Shown: one piece after another, positions 1 through 7,254 of the stretch
Layout: each line of letters opens with the position of its first letter
How positions within the stretch are numbered: position 1 is the stretch's first letter
Source: Thioclava sp. JE_KL1
GTDB taxonomy: Bacteria > Pseudomonadota > Alphaproteobacteria > Rhodobacterales > Rhodobacteraceae
DNA length: 64,000 nucleotides
Assembly: GCF_009296265.1 (NCBI RefSeq)
Contig: NZ_WBJS01000002.1
Span: forward strand, 248,001 to 312,000
Reading direction: 5' to 3'
Made by a program: the position numbers and the translations under genes
The notes under the pieces: generated by a model
Told to the model about the DNA's origin: nothing
The model's database searches: none
What the model saw: the letters and a program-made list of their open reading frames with translations, nothing else

Positions 1-20
1 TGCAATGAGAAGTGGTTTGA

Positions 21-48
21 ATGGCGCGCCGGTTTCGCGGCGCGCCAT
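21..48 (-). terminator. Hairpin downstream of metY
   Basis: A perfect 10-bp inverted repeat (ATGGCGCGCC / GGCGCGCCAT) with an 8-nt loop lies 9 bases past the metY stop codon. On the minus strand it is not followed by a clear U-run, so termination is plausible from position but not proven by sequence. Confidence 0.35.
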
Positions 49-56
49 GTTTGTTA

Positions 57-1340
57 TCAGCTGGTTGCGGCGCTCAGCGCCTGATCGAGATCGGCGATCA
101 GATCGCCGACATTCTCGATCCCGATCGACAGACGCACCACGTTCGGCGCGGCCCCTGCGGCGATTTGCTGCGCTTCGGTCAGCTGGCGGTGCGTGGTCGA
201 GGCCGAGTGGATGATCAGCGAGCGCGCATCCCCCAAATTCGCGACATGGCTGAACAGCTTGAGGTTGTTCACCAGCTTCACGCAGGCGTCGTAGCCGCCC
301 TTCACCGCGACGGTGAACAGCCCGCCTGCGCCCTTCGGCGAGATGGTCTTCATCCGCTCGTGCCAGGGCGAGCTTTCCAGCCCGGCATAGGTCACGTAGT
401 CGATGCGCGGATCCTTCTCGAGCCATTCGGCCACGGCCTTGGCATTGGCGTTGTGCTTGTCCATCCGCAGGCTCAGCGTCTCGATCCCCATCAGCGTGTA
501 ATGCGCGCCTTGCGGGTTCATCGTCATGCCGAGATCGCGCAGCCCCACGGCGATCGAGTGGAAGGTGAAGGCCATGGGCCCCAGCGCCTCGTGGAACTTC
601 AGCCCGTGATAGGCGGGTTCGGGTTCGCTCAGCGAGGGGAACTTTCCGCTCGCCGACCAGTCGAACTTGCCGCTATCGACGACGCAGCCGCCGGTGACGG
701 TGCCGTTGCCGGTCATATATTTCGTGAGCGAGTGGACGACGAGCGTCGCGCCATGTTCGATCGGACGGCACAGGTACGGGGTGGCCAGCGTGTTGTCGAC
801 GATCAGCGGCAGGCCGACCTTGTCGGCGACTTTCGCCACCGCCGGAAGGTCGGTGATGTAGCCGCCCGGGTTCGAGATCGACTCGCAGAAGATCGCGCGG
901 GTGTTCTCGTCGACCGCCGCTTCCAGCGCGTCGAGATCGTCGAAATCGACGAAGGTGCAGGACCAGCCGAAGCGTTTGATCGTGTGGCTGAACTGGGTGA
1001 TCGAGCCGCCATAGAGCCGCGTCGAGGCCACGATATTCAGCCCCGGCCCCATTAGCGGGAAGAGCGCCATGATCTGCGCCGCATGACCCGAGGAACAGGT
1101 GACCCCGCCCGCAGCGCCTTCCAGCGCCGCGACGCGTTCGGCCAGTTTCATCACCGTCGGGTTGGTCAGGCGCGAATAGATGAAGCCCACTTCTTCGAGG
1201 TTGAACAGCCGCGCCGCGTGGTCGGCGTCTTTGAAGGCGTAGGATGTGGTCTGGTAGATCGGCACCTGCACCGCGCCGGTCGCGGGATCGGGCTCGGCGG
1301 CGGCGTGAATTTGCAGGGTGTCGAAAGCGTAATCGGACAT
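57..1340 (-). CDS. metY: O-acetylhomoserine sulfhydrylase (MetY-type)
   Basis: This 427-residue cytoplasmic PLP enzyme of the Cys/Met metabolism family should make homocysteine from O-acetylhomoserine and sulfide. The N-terminus (YAFDTLQIHA), the substrate-phosphate motif around YSRLTNPT (55-62), the PLP-pyridine aspartate in VDNTLATP (D182) and the Schiff-base lysine in HSLTKY (K207) are all visible. The length fits MetY (about 430) better than the shorter MetZ/MetB/MetC enzymes. The start at MSDYAF is chosen because GAGGAG precedes it; an upstream in-frame ATG would add 21 unconserved-looking residues. No SAM riboswitch was recognised in the short upstream space. A MetZ-like use of O-succinylhomoserine cannot be excluded. 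Confidence 0.9.
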   Translation of the reverse strand: MSDYAFDTLQIHAAAEPDPATGAVQVPIYQTTSYAFKDADHAARLFNLEEVGFIYSRLTNPTVMKLAERVAALEGAAGGVTCSSGHAAQIMALFPLMGPGLNIVASTRLYGGSITQFSHTIKRFGWSCTFVDFDDLDALEAAVDENTRAIFCESISNPGGYITDLPAVAKVADKVGLPLIVDNTLATPYLCRPIEHGATLVVHSLTKYMTGNGTVTGGCVVDSGKFDWSASGKFPSLSEPEPAYHGLKFHEALGPMAFTFHSIAVGLRDLGMTMNPQGAHYTLMGIETLSLRMDKHNANAKAVAEWLEKDPRIDYVTYAGLESSPWHERMKTISPKGAGGLFTVAVKGGYDACVKLVNNLKLFSHVANLGDARSLIIHSASTTHRQLTEAQQIAAGAAPNVVRLSIGIENVGDLIADLDQALSAATS

Positions 1341-1428
1341 GGTCTGGGGCTCCTCTTCTCTTGCCGAGACGTTAGCTGCGCGAAAGAGAGCCGACAAACA
1401 CATTCGTTTTCGGTAATGAGAGCGTGGC

Positions 1429-2433
1429 TCAGCGCATCCAGAGCTTCGCGCGTTTGATCCTGTTGCGCAGCGCCTTCTCGTGGCGCGGCATCCCTTCTTC
1501 GGCGATGATCGCGCGCAGTTTGCGGCCCTTGCCCTGATAGATCAGCTTCTTCGCAGGCTCGTAGGCCTTCAGCACCTTCTTGATCTTGTTCGGGGCCGTC
1601 AGTTCTTCGACCGTGTCGATCACGGTGTCGCTTTCGCGCGCATACATCAGCGGCAGTGCGCGGTAATGGCAGGTGATCTCGCCGTCGAGCCCGTCGAGCT
1701 CCGGCCCCGGACGCCCGCCGCCGAAGGAATGGATCACCAACGGCAGCGCCACCTGATCGAGCCACGGGTCGAGCGACTGGCAGGCCAGTTCATCGGGGGC
1801 ATCGTCGCGGATCTCGCGGGCGTATCGCAGGAAGCGCGCGCCGAATTCGACCGGGTCGGCGCCGAAGAACCAGCCCGCGTTGAAATACAGGTAGCGCCGC
1901 CAGTATTCGTCCGGCTGGCTCAGATCGAGCGTCTCCTCGAACCCGTCGAGCCCGAACTTGTCGTAGAGCGATTTCCAGATGCCCGCGTAGCCGGGACCGT
2001 AAAGCGGCGGCTCGGGCCATGTGCCGGTGCGCCGCATCGAGGCCGAAGGGCGGTCGAAATCGAAGTCCAGCCGCGACAGCGGTCCGGTGAAGACCGTATC
2101 GGTGTCGAAAAAGACGAAGGGCTCGCCTTCGGGCAGGGCGGCCAGCGCCTCGATCTTGTTGCCATAGGGATAGGATTGGCCGAAAACCTTCGACTCGAAG
2201 GGCACGATCTCGGCGCCCGCATCTTCCAGCAGCGCCCGGACCGGCCCAGAGATTCGCGTCTCGTCGGACCAGCGCGGTCCGGGCTGCGGCTCGGCTATCA
2301 GCAGGCGCCCTTTGAACTCCGGATTGGCCGCGCGAAAGCTCAGCGCGAAAAGAATTGCCTCGAATTCCAGCCGTCCCGCCTGTGCAACACAGAAGATGTT
2401 ATAGGGTTGTGAAGTCCGGGGGGTCGCCGCCAT
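1429..2433 (-). CDS. Nucleotide-sugar-transferase-like conserved protein
   Basis: A 334-residue soluble protein without signal peptide. The region FFDTDTVF (about 108-115) looks like the DxD metal/nucleotide-sugar motif of GT-A glycosyltransferases, and it follows beta-rich segments typical of that fold (NIFCVAQAG, RLLIAEPQ). I do not recognise a named family; homologues of this general kind are common in Rhodobacteraceae. The C-terminal 60 residues are Lys/Arg-rich, which would suit a membrane-surface or nucleic-acid contact. It is co-directional with metY, 88 nt upstream of it, and could share its transcript. Substrate is unknown. Confidence 0.6.
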   Translation of the reverse strand: MAATPRTSQPYNIFCVAQAGRLEFEAILFALSFRAANPEFKGRLLIAEPQPGPRWSDETRISGPVRALLEDAGAEIVPFESKVFGQSYPYGNKIEALAALPEGEPFVFFDTDTVFTGPLSRLDFDFDRPSASMRRTGTWPEPPLYGPGYAGIWKSLYDKFGLDGFEETLDLSQPDEYWRRYLYFNAGWFFGADPVEFGARFLRYAREIRDDAPDELACQSLDPWLDQVALPLVIHSFGGGRPGPELDGLDGEITCHYRALPLMYARESDTVIDTVEELTAPNKIKKVLKAYEPAKKLIYQGKGRKLRAIIAEEGMPRHEKALRNRIKRAKLWMR

Positions 2434-2489
2434 ACTGCCGCCTGTCGGAGGGTTTGGTGCAGTATAGCGAGAAAGTTCAGGGGTAAAAG

Positions 2490-2906
2490 GTGATACGGAT
2501 AAGCAAGTTAACTGCGTTGGCGCTGTGTGGCCTCGTGTCGAGCGGCCCGGCGAGCGCGCAGAATTTCACCACCGCCGCCGAAGTGCGCCCGATTCTCGGT
2601 ATGACCCGCGATTCCTGGGTCGCGATCCGGGAATATGGCGGGAAGGATCTGGTCTATTTCACCCATCTTCTGGCGTGGCGCTGCGGGCTGAGCGAGATTC
2701 GCTATGGCTTCAATGGCGCGCCGCCGACCAAGAGCTTCAAGATGGAGAAATGCCACGAAGGCACGGCCCAGCCCAACGCGATCTCGGGCGATAATGTCTA
2801 TGTCAGCCAGCCGCAGGGCTCGGTCTCCGAGGTGCGGGTGAAGCTGATCTATGACGACGGCAGCTCGGAAGAGGCGCGGTTCAACCGCAAAGCGGTGCTG
2901 CAGTAA
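2490..2906 (+). CDS. Small secreted hypothetical protein
   Basis: The 138-residue product begins at a GTG codon preceded by AGGGG. An N-terminal signal peptide (MIRISKLTALALCGL...PASA) with an ASA-Q type cleavage site predicts export to the periplasm. The mature part has two cysteines (in WRCGLSE and EKCHEG) spaced to allow a disulfide, and looks beta-rich. I do not recognise a named domain. It is divergent from the gene at 1429-2433 with only 56 nt between starts, so their promoters must overlap or be closely packed. Confidence 0.7.
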   Translation: MIRISKLTALALCGLVSSGPASAQNFTTAAEVRPILGMTRDSWVAIREYGGKDLVYFTHLLAWRCGLSEIRYGFNGAPPTKSFKMEKCHEGTAQPNAISGDNVYVSQPQGSVSEVRVKLIYDDGSSEEARFNRKAVLQ

Positions 2907-2984
2907 ACGGGGCAGAGAATACGCGTTATTCAACTCAGCGGCCCCCGTGGGAGCCGCGTGTCACCAGTTCCTTAAGAGGGGAAG

Positions 2985-3068
2985 TGGTGGGTGACCCTGG
3001 AATCGAACCAGGCGTGGGTCGCCCCGGCGGAGTTACAGTCCGCTGCCGCACCTTGCAGCACGTCACCC
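2985..3068 (-). tRNA. tRNA-Tyr (GTA)
   Basis: Read on the minus strand, a 7-bp acceptor stem (GGGTGAC / GTCACCC) closes a class II tRNA. It has a short D-stem (TGC/GCA), a 5-bp anticodon stem GCGGA/TCCGC enclosing loop CTGTAAC (anticodon GTA), a long variable arm, a T-arm CCTGG-TTCGATT-CCAGG, discriminator A and an encoded CCA end. Every arm pairs without mismatch. Confidence 0.96.
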
Positions 3069-3196
3069 GACGCTGGGCGGGAGATACAAAAGGGGGCGGG
3101 AGGCGTCAAGAGAGAGTTTGCCGAAAAATTGCCCTCCGGATCAGAGCTTGCCAAACGAGGCCATTCCGCGCAGGTAGGGGCCAAAGGAGACCCGCG

Positions 3197-3970
3197 ATGA
3201 AAAAGCCAGTCTGGGTGATCGAAAAGGAACGTGCCAAGCGCGCTGCGGCCGCCGAGACCGTGTGGCTCTTCGGCCTGCATGCGGTGCGCGATGCGCTGCA
3301 AAACCCGATGCGCGAGCGGCTGCGGCTGGTCTGCTCCAAGAACGCCGCCGACAAGCTGGCCGAGGCGATCGCGGTGTCCGGCATGGAGCCCGAGATCGTC
3401 GATGTGCGCAAGTTCGACAAATTCGTGCCGATCTCGACCGATTCCGTCCACCAGGGCGCGGCGCTCGAGGTGAAGCCGCTCGATTGGGGCGCGCTGAAGG
3501 ATGTCTGCTACGATGCGCGCCGCGTAGTGCTGCTCGACCGGGTGACCGATCCCCATAACGTGGGTGCGATTCTGCGCTCGGCCGAGGTCTTCGGCGCGGC
3601 TGCCGTGATCGCGCCGCATCGCCATTCCGCGCCCGAGACCGGTGCGCTTGCGAAAACCGCCTCCGGCGCGCTGGAGCGTCAGCCCTATCTGCGGGTGAAG
3701 AACCTCTCCGACGCGATGGAGGAGCTGCGCGGTATGGGCTTCCGGCTGATCGGGCTTGCGGGTGAAGCCAAGATGTCGCTCGAAGACGGGCTGTCCGAGG
3801 CGGGGATGGAGCCGGTTGCACTGGTTCTGGGCGCCGAAGGGCCGGGGCTGCGCGAGAAAACCCGTGAAACCTGCGACCGGCTGGTGCGAATCCCCTTCGC
3901 GGGCGAATTCGGGTCGCTCAACGTCTCGAATGCCGCCGCAGTGTCTCTTTACGCATCCGCAAGCCGCTGA
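3197..3970 (+). CDS. rlmB: TrmH/RlmB-family rRNA 2'-O-methyltransferase
   Basis: A 257-residue SPOUT-class methyltransferase expected to 2'-O-methylate G2251 of 23S rRNA with S-adenosylmethionine. An N-terminal substrate-binding domain (residues 20-95, starting VWLFGLHAVRDAL) precedes the knotted catalytic domain with motif 1 DPHNVGAILRSAE (118-130), motif 2 LGAEGPGLRE (211-220) and motif 3 IPFAGEFGSLNVSNA (232-246). The start is set by AAGGAGA seven bases upstream; a longer frame would run through the tRNA. RlmB is the best guess by length and motifs, but a related TrmH-family target is possible. Confidence 0.88.
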   Translation: MKKPVWVIEKERAKRAAAAETVWLFGLHAVRDALQNPMRERLRLVCSKNAADKLAEAIAVSGMEPEIVDVRKFDKFVPISTDSVHQGAALEVKPLDWGALKDVCYDARRVVLLDRVTDPHNVGAILRSAEVFGAAAVIAPHRHSAPETGALAKTASGALERQPYLRVKNLSDAMEELRGMGFRLIGLAGEAKMSLEDGLSEAGMEPVALVLGAEGPGLREKTRETCDRLVRIPFAGEFGSLNVSNAAAVSLYASASR

Positions 3971-3997
3971 CGGTCACAAAATCGCGATTATGAGGGT

Positions 3998-4134
3998 ATG
4001 GACCTTAAAACCAGTGAGATGCGTTCCTATCTCACTGTCAGAGGCGCAGCTTCGGAACCGCCGCGCCTCTAGTTCACTGTCCCTCGTTCCGCCACTATTG
4101 CGCCCAGCCTTCAAGGCTCGGGCGCATTTTTCTT
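3998..4134 (+). ncRNA. Three consecutive hairpins ending in a terminator (possible sRNA or leader)
   Basis: Three stems follow one another. Hairpin 1 (4012-4037) has a perfect 9-bp stem CAGTGAGAT/ATCTCACTG. Hairpin 2 (4040-4070) has a perfect 8-bp stem AGAGGCGC/GCGCCTCT. Hairpin 3 (4099-4126) has stem TGCGCCC plus AGCC, and a U-run TTTTTCTT follows, so it is a good Rho-independent terminator. The run ends 30 nt before the start of the CoA-binding gene. It could be a small RNA, the 3' UTR of rlmB, or an attenuating leader. A 24-codon frame (3998-4072, MDLKTSEMRS...) covers the first two hairpins but lacks a well-placed Shine-Dalgarno site. Confidence 0.4.
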
Positions 4135-4163
4135 AGAGGGCTGCGAAAAAGAAGAGGTTTCAG

Positions 4164-4583
4164 ATGCAAGACGAGATTGGCGACATTCTGGGCAATGCGA
4201 AGGTGATCGCCGTGGTCGGCATGTCCCACAAGCCGGAGCGCCCCTCCTATGGAGTCGCGCAGTTCCTGCAGTCCAAGGGCTACCGCGTGATCCCGGTCAA
4301 CCCCGGTCTTGCAGGGCAGGAATTACTGGGCGAGACGGTCTATGCCGATCTCGGCGCGATCCCCGACGAAATTGCTGTGGACATGGTCGACGTGTTTCGC
4401 CGTTCCGAGGCGGTGCCGGAGGTCGTAGACGAGGCCTTGGCGCATCTGCCGCATCTCAAGACGATCTGGATGCAGCTTGGCGTGTCCCATGACGCGGCGG
4501 CCGAGAAAGCCCGCGGGCAGGGCGTGAAGGTCGTGATGAACCGCTGCCCGAAGATCGACTATCCGCGCGTGATGGTGGGTTGA
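4164..4583 (+). CDS. CoA-binding domain protein (YccU family)
   Basis: A 139-residue single-domain Rossmann protein of the CoA_binding_2 family, related to the N-terminal domain of succinyl-CoA synthetase alpha subunit. VIAVVGMSHKPERPSYGVA (13-31) is the nucleotide-binding loop and VIPVNPG (41-47) and NRCPKID (125-131) are family signatures. No catalytic domain is attached, so it probably binds CoA or acyl-CoA as a regulatory or accessory protein. AAGAGG lies upstream of the ATG. It is preceded by the terminator at 4099-4134, which may attenuate it. Confidence 0.85.
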   Translation: MQDEIGDILGNAKVIAVVGMSHKPERPSYGVAQFLQSKGYRVIPVNPGLAGQELLGETVYADLGAIPDEIAVDMVDVFRRSEAVPEVVDEALAHLPHLKTIWMQLGVSHDAAAEKARGQGVKVVMNRCPKIDYPRVMVG

Positions 4584-4586
4584 ATA

Positions 4587-4661
4587 GGGGGCTCTGCCCC
4601 CTCGGCCTGTCGGCCTCACCCCCAGGATATTTTTCCAAGAGCGAAGGGGGGGCAGCGCCCC
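4587..4661. repeat. Dispersed intergenic palindrome, copy A (partial)
   Basis: A GGGGGC-TCT-GCCCCC hairpin is followed by CCCCCAGGATATTTTTCCAAG and a second G-run/C-run hairpin. It shares the CCCnGGATATTT...CCAAG half-site with four other intergenic elements in this window. This copy carries only one half of the long palindrome. It separates two convergent genes and probably serves as a transcription terminator for both. Confidence 0.7.
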
Positions 4662-5846
4662 TTAACCCTTCACCGCTATGACTGCCTCCAGAATCGCATC
4701 GGCGATGTAATCCAGATCGGGCTGCTTGAGCCGCGCGGGCAGGCGGGTATCGCAGGCGCGCATCAGCATGGCGCGGGTCTTCGGCAGCTCCGGTACGTCA
4801 CCGAGGAACTGCCAGTTCCAGAAGGCGCGCGCGTTGTCTTGGCTGAGACCGAAGACCTGCACGCTGACACCGCGGGCCTTGGCCTCCGATTGCAGCTTGC
4901 GGGCCTCGTCGTCGGACCAATCGCCTGCGAGGTTGAACTGCAGCGAATCCGGGGCGCGGGTTTCGGGGCCGAGCGGCGGCGGCACGTCGAGCCAGTCGCT
5001 CGTGTTAAGTCGCTCGGCGACATAGTCGTGGTTCGCGCGGCCATCGTTCACACGGCGCTCCACTTCCGCGATCTGCGGGCGGATGACGGCGGCGGAGAGG
5101 TTCTGCATCCGGCAGTTATAAAGCGGCAGCTTGTTTTGCCAGTGATGGAAGCTGTTCTGCAGGCCGGGATGCTTCTTCCAGTTATGCTCGTAGGCGCCCG
5201 ACATGATCACCGCGCGGGCGGCGAGTTCCGGATCGTCGGTCAGCAGGATGCCGCCTTCGCCTGCGTTGATCAGCTTGTAGGACTGGAAGGAGAGGCAGCC
5301 GATCTTGCCGATCGTGCCGATCTTCTTGCCGTTCCAGAGCGTGCCGAGCGAATGTGCGGCGTCTTCGATTACCGGCACGTCCTTCTCGGCGGCCAGCTCC
5401 ATGATCGCGTCCATGTCGGAGGTGTGGCCGCGCATATGCGAGATCATCACCGCGTCGATGCTGTCGTCGAATTTCGCGCGGAAATCGTCGAGGTCGATGC
5501 GGAAATTGGAGCCGACTTCGACCAAAACCGGGACGCAATCGGCATGGACGATGGCGGAGGGGACGGCGGCGAAGGTGAAGGCCGGGACCAGCACGCGTGC
5601 CCCGCGCGGCAGGTCGAGCGCCTTCATCGACAGGAACAGCGCCTGCGAGCACGACGACACGGCGACCGCATATTTCACCCCCATGAACTCGGCGAATTCG
5701 GCTTCCAGCTTGGCGACCGGCGCGTCCGCGGAGGTGTAGCGGAACAGGTCTCCGCTGGTCAGGAGACGTTCGATCTCGGCTCGGGCGGCCTCGGGGATGG
5801 CCTCGGCGTCGTAGCAATTCGGGGCGGTCTGTCCGTCACGCGGCAT
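4662..5846 (-). CDS. DegT/DnrJ/EryC1/StrS-family aminotransferase
   Basis: A 394-residue PLP-dependent sugar-aminotransferase-fold enzyme. The PLP motif IEDAAHSLG (160-168) and the catalytic lysine in FQSYKLINAGEGG (K191) are intact. Family members transaminate nucleotide-linked keto sugars or act as PLP dehydratases in cell-surface or secondary metabolite pathways. Here it stands alone, without sugar dehydratases or glycosyltransferases beside it, so the substrate cannot be inferred. AGGATATC lies upstream of the ATG, and a 17-bp palindrome precedes it. It is convergent with the CoA-binding gene across repeat copy A. Confidence 0.85.
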   Translation of the reverse strand: MPRDGQTAPNCYDAEAIPEAARAEIERLLTSGDLFRYTSADAPVAKLEAEFAEFMGVKYAVAVSSCSQALFLSMKALDLPRGARVLVPAFTFAAVPSAIVHADCVPVLVEVGSNFRIDLDDFRAKFDDSIDAVMISHMRGHTSDMDAIMELAAEKDVPVIEDAAHSLGTLWNGKKIGTIGKIGCLSFQSYKLINAGEGGILLTDDPELAARAVIMSGAYEHNWKKHPGLQNSFHHWQNKLPLYNCRMQNLSAAVIRPQIAEVERRVNDGRANHDYVAERLNTSDWLDVPPPLGPETRAPDSLQFNLAGDWSDDEARKLQSEAKARGVSVQVFGLSQDNARAFWNWQFLGDVPELPKTRAMLMRACDTRLPARLKQPDLDYIADAILEAVIAVKG

Positions 5847-5860
5847 GGCAAGATATCCTG

Positions 5861-5877
5861 AAACTGACTTTCAGTTT
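5861..5877. promoter_or_regulatory. 17-bp palindrome upstream of the DegT gene
   Basis: AAACTGA-CTT-TCAGTTT is a perfect 7-bp inverted repeat with a 3-bp centre, 14 nt upstream of the DegT start codon. It could be an operator. On the plus strand it is followed by TTCTTT, which would also suit a terminator, but no plus-strand gene lies just upstream. Confidence 0.35.
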
Positions 5878-5948
5878 TTCTTTACACGAATGCCGCTTTT
5901 TGCGCCAATGAAGAATTCATGACCAAATTTGAGGCGGCGGCGGCTTGC

Positions 5949-7250
5949 CTAGATCCCCAGCTTGTCGCGCATCGAGAACCACGTCATCGCGGCGACCAGA
6001 AGCGGGCTGCGCAGGAGCGAGCCGCCCGGGAAGCCCGGCACTTTCAGCCCGGCCATCAGGTCGAAGCGCTCGGCTTGGCCAGCCACCGCCTCGGCCATGA
6101 TCTTGCCCGCCATCGTGCCCATCGCGACGCCATGGCCGGAAAACCCGCTGGCCGAGAGCGCGTTTTTCAAAGGCCGCGCGAAATAGGGCATCCGGGTGCG
6201 GGTGATCGCGAGCGTTCCGCCCCAAGCGTAGTCGATCTTCACATCCGCAAGGGAGGGGTAGACCTCCAGCATCGGCTTGCGCACGGTCTGCACGATGTCG
6301 GGGAACTTGTAGCCATAGCTCTCGCCGCCACCGAACAGCAGGCGGTTATCGTCAGAGAGCCGCCAGTAGTTCACCACGAATTTCGTGTCCGCGACGGCGA
6401 TATTCTCGCGCAGCACTTCGGCGACGCGCGGCCCCAGCGGCTCTGTCGCGACGATGAAATTGTTGATCGGCATCACATGCGAGGCCACGCGCGGGGCGAG
6501 GTTTCCCAGATAGCCGTTGGCCGCGAAGATCAGGTGATCGGCGTCAATATGGCCGTGCTCGGTCTGCACGCGCACCGGCTCGCCGGGGCGGATGTGATGG
6601 ACGAGCGAGCCCTCGTGGATCGTCACGCCCGCCTTCTCGCAGGCGAGCGCCAAGGCTTGGGCGAAGTTCAGCGGATGCAGGTGCCCCGCGCCGCGGTCGA
6701 TATCGCCACCCAGATAGGCCTCCGAGGGCAGGATCGCGTGCAGCGCATCGCGCGAGAGCGGCTCCACCTGATCGTAGCCGTAATCGCGGGCCAGTTTCTC
6801 TGCCATGTGATGCGAATGCGCGACCTCGGATTGCGTCCGGCAGGCATGGGCGATGCCGGGATAGAAGGTGACCGGCATCTCGTGCCGCGCGATCAGGTCG
6901 CGGATCAGCGCCTTCGCGTCTTCGCCGATATCCCAGAGCCTGCGCGCCATCTCGGGGCCGTGGGTTTTCTCCAGATCGTCCTGCTCCAGCCGCTGGCCCG
7001 AGCCGACCTGTCCGCCATTGCGTCCCGACGCCCCGAAGCCCACGCGATGGGCCTCGAGCAGCCGCACCGAGTAACCCTTCTCCGCCAGATGCAGCGCCGC
7101 GGACAGGCCGGTGAAGCCGCCGCCCACGACGCAGACATCCGCCCGGTGGCGGCCCTTCAACTCGGGCCAGCGCCTGTCGGTCAGCGCGGTCGCTGCGTAA
7201 TAGCTCGGCGCGTGCTCACCCTTGCGGTCATTGGCGAAGAGCAGGTTCAT
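5949..7250 (-). CDS. puuB: Gamma-glutamylputrescine oxidoreductase-like FAD enzyme
   Basis: A 433-residue DAO-family flavoprotein. The dinucleotide-binding loop VVGGGFTGLSAALHLAEKG is at about 41-59, followed by an acidic strand end (LLEA) and the GASGRNGGQVG segment typical of this family. PuuB oxidises gamma-glutamylputrescine to the aldehyde in putrescine degradation. Assignment rests on similarity of the whole sequence to PuuB-like proteins and on the glutamine-synthetase-like gene immediately upstream: its start lies four bases beyond that stop codon, with little Shine-Dalgarno sequence of its own, suggesting translational coupling. Other amine or imino-acid substrates remain possible. 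Confidence 0.8.
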   Translation of the reverse strand: MNLLFANDRKGEHAPSYYAATALTDRRWPELKGRHRADVCVVGGGFTGLSAALHLAEKGYSVRLLEAHRVGFGASGRNGGQVGSGQRLEQDDLEKTHGPEMARRLWDIGEDAKALIRDLIARHEMPVTFYPGIAHACRTQSEVAHSHHMAEKLARDYGYDQVEPLSRDALHAILPSEAYLGGDIDRGAGHLHPLNFAQALALACEKAGVTIHEGSLVHHIRPGEPVRVQTEHGHIDADHLIFAANGYLGNLAPRVASHVMPINNFIVATEPLGPRVAEVLRENIAVADTKFVVNYWRLSDDNRLLFGGGESYGYKFPDIVQTVRKPMLEVYPSLADVKIDYAWGGTLAITRTRMPYFARPLKNALSASGFSGHGVAMGTMAGKIMAEAVAGQAERFDLMAGLKVPGFPGGSLLRSPLLVAAMTWFSMRDKLGI

Positions 7251-7254
7251 CGCA

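Noticed and set aside
1341-1428. Possible SAM riboswitch ahead of metY
   Set aside because: The 88-nt space is enough for SAM-II, but I could not find its conserved pseudoknot sequence.
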